Source of the DNA: Triglochin maritima
Taxonomy: Eukaryota; Streptophyta; Magnoliopsida; Alismatales; Juncaginaceae
DNA length: 64,000 nt
Assembly (NCBI GenBank): GCA_963682175.1
Contig: OY821775.1
Coordinates: forward strand, 49,510,053 to 49,574,052
Reading direction: 5' to 3'
In this document: one piece after another, positions 30,199 to 42,802 of the stretch
Layout: each line of letters begins with the position of its first letter
How positions within the stretch are numbered: position 1 is the first letter of the stretch
Notes under the pieces: generated by a model
Told to the model about the DNA's origin: nothing
Databases searched by the model: none
What the model saw: only the letters and a program-made list of their open reading frames with translations
Translations under genes and position numbers: made by a program

Positions 30199-30363
30199 CG
30201 CGCGCGCGCTTTGGGACTTGGATAGCTGGTGTACATGTCAAATACAGATGATTGAATGTGTTTGATTTCTTTGTGATTGTGTTTTGTGATTGCTGGATGT
30301 TGTCATAATTGGCTGTGGAGATTGAGCGACGATGAGTTGAGCCCAACGCTTATATTTTCAACA
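30098..30363 (-). repeat. 3' LTR of copia element B
   Basis: 266 bp, adjoining the polypurine tract and homologous to 35976-36209. It is longer than its partner mainly through a compound TA/TG/CG microsatellite at about 30169-30210 that the other LTR lacks. Confidence 0.92.
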
Positions 30364-30377
30364 CGCCCCCTCAAGTT
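30364..30377 (-). other. polypurine tract of copia element B
   Basis: On the minus strand AACTTGAGGGGGCG lies immediately before the 3' LTR and nearly matches the tract of element A. Confidence 0.8.
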
Positions 30378-31744
30378 GGGTCCTTAACAGGTTGATGGAC
30401 CCTAACTTGTGAAGAAGTCTTGAAAAACTTGTATGATCAAATGCTTTGGTGAAGATATCAGCTACTTGTTCTTTGTTGGAAACACATGACACTTCAATTT
30501 GTTTTGATTGGATTTTTTCCCGGATGAAGTGACAGTCGACTTCTATGTGCTTGGTCCTTTCATGGAAGACTGAATTGGTGGCTATGTATCGAGCAACATT
30601 GTTGTCACAAAACATCTTCATTGGTTCATGAGTGTTGATGTTCATGTATGTGAGTAATTGTTTTAGCCAGATTAACTCGCTGGTGGTGCAATCCATCGCG
30701 CGATACTCTGCCTCTGCATTAGATCGTGCAACGATGTTTTGCTTTTTGCTCCTCCAAGTTGTTAGATTGCCTCGTACAAACGTGCAGAAGCATGTGGTTG
30801 ATTTACGGTCATGACTTCCTGCCCAATATGCATCAGAGTAGCCAATTATAGAATTAGATTATTCAGTTTCATCTAAAGGCCTTGTCCTGGGGTGACTTTA
30901 GGGTAACAAAAATTCTATTAATGATGTCTAAACAGTGAGTGCATGAATTGACTTACTATACTTACAACATAGGTAATGTCAGGTCGAGTGACAGTGAGAT
31001 AGATTAGTTTTCCAACAAGTCTTTGAAATTGATCGATGTCGCTTAGAGGTGTACCATCAGTGGGTCCTATTTTTTGTTTGTTTCGACAAGTGTTTGTGGG
31101 GTTGGAACCTACTTTCCCAGTTTCTTTAAGAATGTCTAGAATATATTTCCTTTGAGAGAGAAAAAGACCCTTTTTGAGTACATAATTTCTATCCCTAGAA
31201 AATATTTCAACAAACCTAAGTCTTTTATGTCAAATTTGGATTTCAAGTATTTCTTTACTAATCTATTCGTGATCACTATCTCCGGTTATTATTATGTCAT
31301 CTACGTAGATGAGAACAATAGTGGTGGTGTTATGAATGTGTCTAGTGAATATGGTTGCATCATCGAAGCTTTTTACGAAACCATAAAGGAGGGTGTGACT
31401 GAGTTTAGCATACCATGCTCATGGTGATTGCTGCAGTCCATATATAGACTTATGAAGTTTGCATACCTGATGAGAAGTTGTAGGGTACCCAGGAGGTGCA
31501 GTCATATAGACTTCTTCTTCCAAATTTTCCTGTAAACAAGTATTCTTTACGTCCATTTGGAAGAGATTCCAACCTTGGTTTACAACAATGGATAAAAGAA
31601 CACGAACAATGTTCATTTAGCTACTAGTCGAGCATTATATCTTTCAATTTTACCGTTACTATGGTATTTGATTTTGTATATGGTTTTATCTCGGGTTGTA
31701 AAGGGACTAAGGTCCAGGTTTTGTTGGTTTCTAAGACTTGTAGT

Positions 31745-33017
31745 TAGGGGTGACAACGGATCGGTTCCAGTAGAACAAGAACCGGAACCATATTATAAAT
31801 TAGGGCCCATAACCGAACCAGATCCGGGTCGGTTCCCAACTTGGGTACCCAGAACCGGATCCGGTTGGTTTACGCGTACCCAAAATCAGATTCGGTATGC
31901 AAAATCTTTTTTTCTTCCGATTTTCCTAAATTTATATGTATATTTTTTTTTCATTTCCACAACAATTTTACCACTCCACTCATCTAATTTGAAACTAACA
32001 ATTCTTTACATTTAATAGTCTCTATCACTTTCGACAAATCAGCCAAACATTCCATCAACAAAACATCATTTTTCTCAGATAAATCAAAAATATAAAGCAC
32101 AATGAAAACTAGATCATCACATCTTCCATACTCAATACATCAAAATCAGCTTATTTCCCACATTAACTAAATTTTACAACCATCATCGTTCTTACCTAAT
32201 TAAGAACTTAACCTTCATTCAGTTAAATGCAAAATGTACCTCTATCAAATTTAATATACAAAATTCGAATGAACAACTTCAGAAATCAGCATTAGTCCCT
32301 AATTTGATAAACTACTAAAATGCAAGTCTATTAGCTTTAATTTTCAAGAGCAAGAATGATGATTATCAACTAACTTAAAATTAACAAGATTAACAAGAAA
32401 TTTGGCAACTCGAACGTCCTCATAAACTCGATCCCCATCGCATAATTCCAAGGCGGGCCGCTTGCTGACCACCCGGCCATCAAGCATGACCGTTCCCTCA
32501 GTGCCCTCACCACGCCCCACGAACCACTAAACGCATCCCAAGTCAGCGAGGCTGCGTGGAGAAGACTTGGGAGAAGGAGAGGGAATGGGAGTAAGGAGGC
32601 GGCACTGCGGCAACCAAGAGGTCGGAACCGGGAGTGAGAGGGTTTAGGGTTTTTTCTGTGGAGAGGGAGTGGAGGCGGTGGAAGAGGGAGATGGTGAGTT
32701 GCTAGGGTTTTTGGTGGTTTGGGGATGGGTTGTGGGCTTGGGCTTGGGCTTGGGCATGGGCATGGGCATGGGCATGGGTATGAGCTTCATTTACTAAGTT
32801 GCTGATCACGTGTATATATGGGTATAGGTTAGTTTTTTTCAATAACAAATCGGATCCGGTTCCAGTGGTGAGAACCGGATCCGAACCGGAACTGGGTCGG
32901 TTCTGAAATTGAATTTATAGATCCAACCCATATATGTTTTATCTCGGTTCGGTTCTGATTCGGTACCACCAGATCCGGTTTGGTTTGACCAGTTTTGGAT
33001 ACCCATTGTCATCCCTA
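31745..33017. mobile_element. hAT-type non-autonomous element inside copia B
   Basis: The left end TAGGGGTGACAACGG and the inward right end TAGGGATGACAATGG match the MITE at 11626-12367. Flanks CTTGTAGT (31737-31744) and CCCGTAGT (33018-33025) agree at 6 of 8 positions, differing by transitions. The insertion splits a reverse-transcriptase codon run that reads through once it is skipped. Compared with the smaller copy it holds extra DNA at about 32400-32790, GC-rich and including a GGGCTT/GGGCAT hexamer array (32734-32782). That part may be captured host DNA. Confidence 0.8.
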
Positions 33018-33257
33018 CCCGTAGTTCATCTTTCATGGCATTAACCCAATTTGGATTTCCTATAGCGTCATGATAGGAGTTTGGTTCTTTATTATTGTCT
33101 AGTTGGGTTAAGAAATTTTGATGTTTGTTGGATAGTTGGTTATAGGACAAGCGGTCCTGAATAGGGTAAGTAACTTGAGATACAAAACAACCGTTCAGTC
33201 TGGAAGGACTGCGAGTGGGACGAGTGGATCGTCTTCGAGATGACTCTTCTTCTTCTC

Positions 33258-33258
<1 letters not shown>

Positions 33259-33288
<30 letters not shown>
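33259..33288. repeat. poly(C) tract of 30 bases
   Basis: Thirty consecutive C residues on the plus strand lie within the hinge region of the copia B polyprotein, where relatives encode an acidic repeat. On the minus strand this is G30, able to form quadruplexes and prone to slippage and to base-call error. Confidence 0.95.
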
Positions 33289-33289
<1 letters not shown>

Positions 33290-35963
33290 CTCTTTCAACT
33301 TGAGGAGTTTGGTTTTCCAGAGCAGGCGCTATGTCAAGGAGGGCCCTGGAAGGAAGAGGAGGTGTAACGGAAGTTTCTTCGGTAGTGTCTTCGTTGGTTT
33401 TGCAAAAAAAAGGTTCATTCTCAAAAAATACAACTCTAGATATATTCATTTTACAATTTTTGGGGTCATAACATTTGTACTTTCCCCCCCTAAAGGAATA
33501 ACCTAAACAACTACATTTGACTGAACCATAGTCGAGTTTGTCCTCGCGCTTCCTGTGAACAAAACAAGTGCAACCAAAGATTTTAAGATGATCAAGGTTT
33601 AATTTTTTATTGGTTAAGATTTCTAAGGGTTGTTTATTGTTAATTGTAGGGTTAGGAAGACAATTGATGATATAACTTGCAGTAAGAAGAGCATCAGACC
33701 CAAAAAATTGGATCGTTGTTTTGAAAAAAGCAAAGAACGAGTCACATTTCAGAGATGTTGGTTTTTTCGTTCAGAAATCTCATTTTATTGAGGGATATTA
33801 ATGCACGTGGTTTGATGAAAAATACATTTTTGTTTTAACAATTTTGAAACATATTACTCATGTATTCTGAACCGTTGTCATATCTAAAAGACGAGATTTT
33901 GGCATTATACAAGTTTTCAATGAAGGCAAGAAATTCACAAAACACTAAGTAAGCATCTGACTTGTTTTTCAGTAAATAAATCCAAGTGGTTCGAGAGAAA
34001 TCATCGATAAAACTAATAAAATAACAAAAACCATTGTGTGATACTACGGGAGTGGGTCCCCAAATATCAGAATGGACTAATTCAAAAGGCAGTTGGGTTT
34101 TAGTAGCAGAAATAGGAAATGGTAGCCTAGTTTGTTTAGAGTAACGACATACATCACATAAAAGTTCAGAATCAATAGAGAGAAAAAATGTCTTAAAACA
34201 CTAGAAGATGGGTGACTCATCCTTTTGTGTCAAAGTTCGTGACTAGCCAAATATCCTGCATGCAAGGCTTTATTAGATGATTCGAGAACGTATAATCCAT
34301 TTCGGAGGATACCCCTACCAATCATCCTCTTTGTGATACGATCCTAAAATATTACATCATGATGAGTAAATATTACATTGCAATTAAGTTTTCTAGTTAT
34401 TTTAGCAACAGAAAGTAAGTTTGTATCGAAGTTGGGTATATACAAGATGTTATCATGAATATTGTTAAATAGTGTTGTATCTCCTCTTCCTTTGATTTCA
34501 ACTTGGTGTCCATTAGCCACAATACTAAATTTATCTAGCAGTCTTAGACTATTTTTTACATTTTTTAACATAGTAATATCTCCTGTCATATGATCGGTAG
34601 CACCGGAATCAATAATCCAATTTTTAGCATTTGAGTTGGTTGTTGAAAAAACACGAATACAATTATCAAGACTAATCTCCATACCTGACACATTACCGGA
34701 TTTTGGAGTCTGATTTTGCAAAAATTCATTGAGATGACCCACTAGAGAACTTAATTGGTGTGGATCCAGAGCTCCACTTGCGCAGCCATTTCCTCCGAAG
34801 CACAAGCAAGATCTTCTCCACTTGTTAGACGGAATCGGGTTTGAAGCATTTAGGTAGCCGATCAGAGTTCCAACCATATAAAACTCCATGTTCTTTCCAT
34901 GTCATTTGCATTTGGTTTTAGGGTTAGGGTTCCCGTCTGCGCGACCGCCGCAACCTCCGAGGTGGCTCGTGTTGCCGCCGGCGATCCCATCCACCATGTT
35001 TGCTCTAGCGTTCATTTCTCCATTTTTTGAAGGCCTGAGGTGGGGAAAAAGAAACCAACATGAGTTTTTGTTGTGCCCAAGTTTCTTACAATTTTTCGCA
35101 ATGTTTATTGGGTTTGTTTCCGAATCGCTTTTTGTTGTTGTTGTGCCCTGAGCTTGGTTGCGACCGGAGATGAAGGCTTGGTCGTCGATGACCCCACTGT
35201 TGGTGTTGTTGGACATGGTTTTCCTTCATGTTTCCTCACGTTGAGCGAGATTTGTGATAGTTGCGAGGCTTGGTAGCTCCGACGCCATTAAGATCTACGA
35301 TTTTATGGCTTCATAGCTTGGATTCAAACCCACCAAGAATTGGTAGATTTCATTTTGTTCTTGTCAATTTTGGATGGTCTTGATGTCCGGTGTTGGGGGT
35401 TCATACACCCGAAGTTCGTCCCATTATTTCCTGAGAGTACCAAGGTACTCAATGATGGGCTTGTTGTTTTGCCGAGTCTGAGATATTTCTTGTTTGATCT
35501 TGAAAATATGCGCGAAGTTCTCGGTGTTTTCATAATGTTCTTGGACAACGTCCCAAAGCTCTTTTGCGCTTTATTTGTACATGAATATTTCCCCGATATT
35601 TGATTGCATGAAGGCGATGATCCACGACATGACCTGATGGTCCGCCGTTTGTCATTCCTCTTGCTTTGTTGTTGTCCCTTCTCCGTTGGGCTTTTGTGCT
35701 TTCCCAATGATATGACTGACTCTCCCCCGGCCGCTGAGGGAGAGGGTCACTGCACGAGCCCATGACAGGTAATTTGTTCTGTTCAGGGCGGTTATGACGA
35801 GGCATTGGGGGTTTCCAATGTCGTTTGACATGTTTGTGGGCGGGTTTTGGTTTTTTTTGGTATGGATGTTGGCTGGATTTTTCTCGGTCTTCAACCCCTT
35901 GGATGAGGTTGACCGATGATGATCTCCAGGGAGAATCTGAGGTTGTGGATTTTTCGGATCAAT

Positions 35964-35975
35964 GTTTTGATACCA
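35964..35975 (-). other. primer-binding site of copia element B
   Basis: On the minus strand TGGTATCAAAAC directly follows the 5' LTR. It is the initiator-methionine tRNA primer site typical of plant copia elements, with minor substitutions. Confidence 0.85.
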
Positions 35976-36209
35976 TATTAAATTTGATACGAGAGATTAA
36001 AATGTTGTATTATTGATTCTTATGTGTTTGTTTACATACTATGAGAATGTATACATATGCTTTAGGACTTGGATAACCGTTGTACATGTCAAATACAGAA
36101 GATTGAATGTGCTTGATTTCTTTGTGATTATGTTTTGTGATTGTTGGATGTTGTCATAATCGGGTGTGGAGGCGATGATGATTTGAGCCCAACAGTCATA
36201 TTTTCAACA
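35976..36209 (-). repeat. 5' LTR of copia element B
   Basis: 234 bp, starting TGTTGAAAATATGA and ending TTTAATA on the minus strand. It is followed by the primer-binding site and preceded by the GTATA target duplication. Confidence 0.92.
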
Positions 36210-36214
36210 GTATA

Positions 36215-36338
36215 TTACTTAATAATAATATATTGGTATATATATTTTTTTCAAATGGACATAGTACACCAAGTATACTATTCATGGAAAAGCTAAATTA
36301 GTACGTGGGCACGTGCCTAGGCGCTGGATTCGCCACTG
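36215..36338 (-). mobile_element. hAT-like terminus at the end of the kinase gene
   Basis: On the minus strand the sequence from 36338 reads CAGTGGCGAATCCAGCGCC, strongly resembling the hAT terminus at 48768 (CAGTGGCGGAGCC, inward). The paralogous kinase genes have no such sequence. The kinase reading frame enters it and stops at TAG 36317-36319. The other terminus and target duplication were not found, and copia B may have inserted into this element. Confidence 0.5.
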
Positions 36339-39300
36339 GTTGTAGATACCATTGAGTCAAACCGAAGGTGGTGAGAGCTAAAACTTTCCTCCTTCTCTGC
36401 TACGTTGAAGGGAGTGACATCATTGTCGGAGGTTGTAATGGCTTCTTCTCTCTCAGAGCTCAGTTGAAGTTGCAATGAGAGCTCCAAGTTCAGGAGGACA
36501 TCACTCATGGTAGGACGATCAATGCCACGGTCAGCGAGGCAACTCTCTGCTGTCTCTACGAATTTGTTGAAGCATTGTGGGTCAATCTTGCCCCTCAAGA
36601 CTGGGTCAATGGTTTCTTCTAAAATGCCCATCTGTTTGCAATGCTTTGCCCACTCCACTAAGCTCACCTGTATACGATCCAACAATTACAAGTTTTAGAA
36701 AGTATACATGGTTCTTATAATTTCTTACATGGACTAAAACACTTCATGCGACAAGATAGAAGGTCATAACATGATCTAGACACAACTTGACACGATAAGA
36801 ACCGCTGTTGTTGATTAGTTTACTTATGATTCACTATTTATAAAGTATGAACATAAGTAAATCCATGTGACATAAAACAACACCAATCTACATTAATTTT
36901 TGTTTTTTTCACACGAAAATGGCACATTCAACGTTATTTTTAAGCTGATTAGTTGCCTTTACATGTCAATGCTCTCTAAAACATAAAAGTATCATGTAAT
37001 TTGATATCAACAAGCACGATTTTGTATCACATCTTCGATTAAAATATTATTTACCTCTTCGATTGGTGTGCCAAGTTGTGGAGAAAGCACAGCCGGACGA
37101 GCACAAATTAGTTCAAGCAACACAACTCCAAATGAATAAACATCAGATTTTGTCGTCAATTGTAGTCTTCTGAAATACTCAGGATCCATGTAACCAAAAC
37201 TCCCTTTAACGAGAGTGCTAACATGAGTATCACTGTTTTCCATAGATGGCCCGATCTTAGAGAGCCCAAAGTCTGCAACCTTGGCAACCCACTTGTCGTC
37301 GAGGAGGATGTTGGTGGTCTTTACATCTCTGTGGATAATGGAGTTCTTCGTGCCAATGTGAAGGTAGTGGAGACCACGCGCTGCACCGATGGAGATCTCC
37401 AATCTTTGCTTCCATGACAATGGTGGATTCTTGGTCTTGTACAAATGCTCCCTAAGAGTTCCTATACAATAAGACGTGCAATTTTAAAAGCCGGATTGTA
37501 TTTGGCAATGTGAGTCTAGATGCGGATCTATCAACTTTATATTACACATAAATGCACCGTTGCATCAACCAACCTTAAGTTCGTCCATATGAGTTTCTCA
37601 TGTTTGTGCATTTGGAAACCGAAGTAAAAGAAAACAGATTCTTTTTTACCAGAACTTTTCATAGTGTTTGTGTCAGTCTTAGAAAAGGAAAATATTTTTC
37701 ATATGTTTCCATCTATCATTTAGGATGTACTGAAAATTTTCCCCTTAGTTTCTCACACACCCTCCCCACACAGGAAATCAATGGAAAGTGCAGGAAAATT
37801 ATAAAAAATGTACATATCTATCAAACTTATTTAATAATTATTTTTATTACATAAAAACTTAACTACAAAAACATTAAAATCATATTTTTAAAATTAAATT
37901 ATCTTTAAAAAATCATAACAATATGTTACAGAATTATACCATAAGCTAGATAATAAAGATTAATAATATATCTTGAACTTCATATTGTCTTGTTAAAATA
38001 AAATTCTAAAATATGTAATTTTACTCTTCAACAAAAAAAATGTATATAATATATAATTCATGCATCACATTTTTGAGTTAAATTAAACTAAAATGTACAA
38101 TGCTTATTTAAATATTAATGTACAACATACTCTTCAAGATAAAATTATACATTTATATATACAATATTGATAGATAATATCAATTTTTAGAAATGACAAT
38201 TAATAAAATCAGTTTTTTTATTTTCCAGTGGACTCCAATGACTTGTACAAACAACAAAATCTTAGTTAAAAGAAAACTAATTTCCTCTTGTTTTCATTTT
38301 CCTTTTTTTCCCTTTGACCACGAAATTTATTTTCCAACTATTTATGCACAAACACCCCCAAAAAATATAAACTCTACCGCTGCAATCGCAGTTTCAAAAA
38401 AATCAAGGTGCTTTTGCTCTAGTCAGAATATATTATATAAAATCGGTAGTTTTGATGTCATTACCGTTGGTCATGTAGTCATAAATCAGTATCATCTCAT
38501 TGTTCTCTGCACAATACCCGACGAGCGAAACAAGATGTTTGTGGCGGAGCTGCGACAACAATTCTATCTCATTTAGGAACTCATGCAATCCCTGGTCGGC
38601 CGAAGGGTTCGCCCGCTTTATAGCCACCTCCATCGTATCCGGCTCACCAACAATTTTGCCCGAGTACACCTTCCCGAATCCTCCGACCCCCAAAACTAAC
38701 TTCTCGTCAAACCCGTTGGTCGCGGTCTTCATCTCGGAGAATGAGAAGTGGTGGCCAAGGTTGGAGGCGATGTTTCGCCGGAAGAGAAAACGTTTTTTAC
38801 ATTTCCGGCGGTAAAATAACAGCACAATACGTTTGCAAAAACAGCATAGCATCACAAGAACGCATAGTAATATGGAGAGACTAACTCCGGCAACTGCACC
38901 GAAGACACCGAACATTGTTCTCAACGCGGAAACAAAATCTCTAGTGTCAATATCTCCATCGGACACAAGTTTGAAAATCTCGAGCCCGTTTAAGATGCCA
39001 TCGTAGACTTCGGGCTTGAAATTCGCAGGTGAATGCAAAGTGACGGAAATATCTTGTGGTTGATTGGTAGGACTATACATCAGTATAACGAAATCCAAAA
39101 AGATAGGGTTGCCTACATTAATAACAGTACATGTTAATTGTAAATAAAAATTTAACAATGTGACAATCGCAGGCATGTACACCATGTTACTAATCCATGC
39201 CACACCCAACGATGTTAAATTTGATCTTTAAGATTCATAAAACAATTGAATAAATTAAAATTTTCAACAAAATTAACTAAGTAAAGTAAAATTGTTCTAC

Positions 39301-40592
39301 TTCAACCAAAAAGTACGTTATGAATGATTTCCCCAACTTCTACTTATGAACCATAGAAAGTCCAATTCGTTACAATTTACCAAAAAAAATACTCTTTTCT
39401 AACAATGTAAAAAAATGAATTATTTGTATTCATTTTATCAAAATATGCATTATTTTAGTACCAATAATTAGAACTACAATTTTGATATAAAACGGACGTA
39501 ATAAAACTTACCAATTCCACCACTTAATTTAATGATATCAGTGATAGGATAAGCCGTCTGGCCGTTGATGTAAACGGTGAAAACCCTCTGATTAGGCAAT
39601 GTTATCGGATACTGAATCTCACAAAAATGTAACCTTATCAAATAGTAAAATCCACTGTCCACTCTAAAAATCCATGTAAGATTCGAACTCATCGACCTCG
39701 CCGTACCATAGACGTCGGTTGGAGCTATGTAAGAAGGAACCTTGGCCGTGTAGTTTATAGTGACGTTGTCGTCTTTGGCGTACAAGACCCTACCGTTGTT
39801 ACCCGTCATGTACGGGGAGTCTTTGTACCATGTCCGGTACAATCCGGAGTCGTTGATGGGCGAGACAACGTCCCCTCCGACGTTCAAGCGGAACATTGTC
39901 TCGTTTGGGCTGGATTCTCTGATAAATCGAGGAGGTATAACAGAAGAGTCAACGAAATTTGGAGGCGAATTGGCGAAAAGATCCGGTGTGGAGATGATTT
40001 CGATACCGTTGATGAACGCATAGGAGTTGGGAAGGATTGACGGAGTGAAGATGAGGGAGAGGGAGGTATAGGAATAAATATTTATGGAGTATTCGTGGAA
40101 GATGTAGCTTAAATTCAAGGCCAAGGCGGTCTGGAAGGTGCTGAAGCTGCGGAGAAGGATGATGGAACCTGATGAGACATTGAAGTTAGCATCGTCGGCC
40201 ATAAAAGAGGCGCCAGTTTCGGAGGTGTAGTTTGAGGGATAGAAGTGGAGGCGGATGAATTTGCGGCCCGGAGACACTGGGAAGGTGTAGGTGAATGCCG
40301 AAGTGACGATGCGCGCTTTCATGTATGGAATCTGGGAGACTCCTGGGTTTTGAACGTCCGCATCCGCGACGAGTGACGATGCGTTGGCTGGTACTTGGCT
40401 TAAGAATTCGGACCCAACGTCGCCCGTCCATGTTCGGTTGTTTTCGTCTTTCGATTGGCCTGTCTCACCGCAGTTGACGAAGAAATGCTCCTGTGGGACA
40501 TAATTTGTTTTGTTGGGCTGAGCGTTTAGTCCGACATGAAAGAAAGTAAAGAAAAACAAGAAAACTAGTTGGAGTTTGGTGGAGATTATCAT
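36317..40592 (-). CDS. CrRLK1L (FERONIA-type) malectin-like receptor kinase 1
   Basis: Four exons, 39512-40592, 38465-39112, 37055-37461 and 36317-36667, in phase with GT/AG introns, give 828 residues. Exon 1: signal peptide then two malectin-like domains ([12 protein letters not shown] start; [26 protein letters not shown]). Exon 2: juxtamembrane, a transmembrane segment ([17 protein letters not shown]) and the kinase N-lobe with [11 protein letters not shown] and VAIK. Exon 3: [18 protein letters not shown] and GYMDPEYF, so catalytic residues are intact. Family members sit in the plasma membrane, sense cell-wall pectin and RALF peptides, and control growth and reproduction. Most known CrRLK1L genes lack coding introns, so three here is notable. 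The C-terminus is shorter than in the paralogues and ends in a hAT-like terminus. Confidence 0.9.
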
Positions 40593-41223
40593 GATGAGGG
40601 ATTGATAAGAATGTTGGGAATGAAGAAGATATCAACCAGCTGCATTAAGAAGGACGTGTAGCTTGTATGTGAAACATAATACCACCACATATGTTCTTAG
40701 ATAACAAACATCCTGAATGGAGTCCGTCCACATGATTCCGTAGACTTTGGACTTGACGAGACTTTAGTGCTTGACTTCGTAGTCTTTAGATGCTATTTTT
40801 GTAATTGAATGTACTGTAACATTTGTATTGAAATGTATGGTTTGGGATTATTTGCACTTGTAAAAGAATGCACCTGAATAGTTCATATTTGCTTAGTTTC
40901 ACTTCTTAAGAATTGAAATTATTTTAGTACACACTTTAGGCTTCGTACATCTCTTTCAGTCTCTCTTGTTGTGAGTTTTTTGGGACGACCTAATATTAAG
41001 AGAAGTGATTTAATTAATATCTCTCAAACAAAGTCTCCAAATGATAATATTTCCGAGCAAAAATATCTTTGTTCCAAAACACCTCCTTCTACACTCCACA
41101 CGATGTTCTTCACTTCAAAGGACACCTGAAAATAGCGTAGAGTCATGCATGAACGAATGCTGGCGATATTGCTAGGTGGTCTCATGTTTAGAGCTCACTG
41201 ATGATGACATCCTGTTATATCAT
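40593..41223. other. upstream region of receptor kinase 1
   Basis: Presumed promoter of the minus-strand kinase gene. It resembles in part the region upstream of the second kinase gene (around 50940-51070). No further feature is supported. Confidence 0.45.
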
Positions 41224-42771
41224 AATCCTAATTTAGGGTTTAATCATGTTTAGGTGGTGGATTAGAGTAGATTTAGATGGTTGGGGAGGAGAATGTATAG
41301 GGTTTGGTTTTTTCTCTCTCTCTCTCTCCCCCGCTCAAACTCTCTCGTCTCCTTCTCTACCAGCCCTTGGTGCACAGACGTGTTGTGATCGGCGAGGAGA
41401 AGAAGCGTGGTGAAATGTGCGGGGAATCGTTGGTGGCTCGATTTGGGTTTCGCCGGAGAAGATAAGGAGTTCGCGTGGAAATGTTCACCGTGGTTCTTCT
41501 AAGGCTTCTTCAAGCCTTAAAGATATGTCAAGCTTTGTTTTCCTTACTAACCTAGCTTTTGTGAGTGTTGGAGTGGTCGACGGTGGCCGAAAGACTTGTC
41601 GGAGTTGTGCAGCAGAGTTCAACACTGAATCAGTCGACCGTTGTTGGGGTTCGGTCGACCGGTCATAGTGTATTTTGGGCGGTATGATTTTGGTCGAACG
41701 AGTCCCCTTTGCCGTTCGACCGGAAGCACTGTCATAGGTCGGTTGGGGGCGTTGACTATCCAAACGGTCGACCGTCTGTTTGACTCGTTCGACCGATGAT
41801 TTAAGTTAACTTAAAGTTTGTTCGACAAACAAACGTGCACAACAGACACCGTCGGTCAGAGTCTCGGCCACAAACACACATGCAACCCAAGCAACATACA
41901 CAAAACTGGGCAGAAACGGTCGACCGAACACCACAACCGGTCGACCGAAGCCCCACAACCATTCCCTTTCCAACAAGACTAACAACCAACCGGTCGAATG
42001 GCAAGGGGGCCCATTCGACCGAAAACAACCAGTAAAATCCTCCCTCCGCACAAAGTGTACAATCGGTCGAACAACAAGATGGACCGGTCGACCGAAAACT
42101 ACCAATAAAACTCAAGACCAATTCAAACTACACTGGTCGACCAAAACAACAAATGGTCGAACAAACTTTAAGTTAACTTAAGTCATCGGTCGAACAAGGT
42201 CACCGGGTGATCGACCGTTTTGAGGTCTACACCCTCAACCGACTGAAACCAATAAAAATCGGTCGAACAGATCAAAAGGACTGTCGACCGTCTAGATGAT
42301 TTATGACCCCAAATGACATAAAACAATGCATTCGGTCGAATGACAAAGGGGACTCGTTCGACCGAAAACACCCCAAGTCCACCTTTTCTCCACAATTACA
42401 CTACAACCGGTCGACCGAAGCAAGAACCGGTCAACCAAAACAGAGCAGCAATCTCTGCTGCACAACTCCGACGAGTCTTCCGGCCTACCGTCGACTACTC
42501 CAACACTCACAAAAGCTCAGGTGAGTAAGGAAAACAAAGCTTGACATACTTGAAGGCTTGAAGAAGCCTTAGAAGAACCACGGCTAACGTTTTCCACGAT
42601 TTCTCTAAACTCTAGCGAACTGCAACCAAACCACCGACGATCACGATCCCTCACACACTTCACTGGACCTCTTTTCCTCAACGACGACCACACCACCACG
42701 CACCCGGGAGCTGAGAGGGAGAGTGACGAGTGAGTGAGAGAGATTTCGTGTGAATGATAGTGAGAGTGAGA

Positions 42772-42802
<31 letters not shown>

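Larger units (their letters stand above)
30388..35894 (-). pseudogene. gag-pol of copia element B, degraded
   Basis: Reading from 35894 down: a gag start with NYLSWARAVTLSLSGR (about 35650-35830), which then shifts frame; a zinc-knuckle relic CKKLGHNKNSCW (about 35070-35110) lacking the first Cys; protease DSGATDHMTG and pre-integrase (34344-34690); integrase and hinge in broken frames (33100-34340); reverse transcriptase start DELR near 33030, interrupted by a hAT-type element, then the MDVKN block and YVDD at 31296-31307; and RNase H with NNVARYIATNSVFHERTKH (30388-30696). No open frame spans more than about one domain. It has no coding capacity as it stands. Confidence 0.88.
30098..36209 (-). 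mobile_element. Ty1/copia LTR retrotransposon, complete but decayed (element B)
   Basis: Both LTRs, primer-binding site, polypurine tract and a perfect 5-bp target duplication GTATA (30093-30097 and 36210-36214) define a 6.1-kb element on the minus strand. LTRs begin TGTTGAAA and end TTTAATA. The polyprotein is broken by frameshifts and stops and by a 1273-bp hAT-type insertion. The LTRs differ by substitutions and by a microsatellite, so the insertion is not young. Its right border lies about 100 bp from the stop codon of the receptor kinase gene at 36317. Confidence 0.95.
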
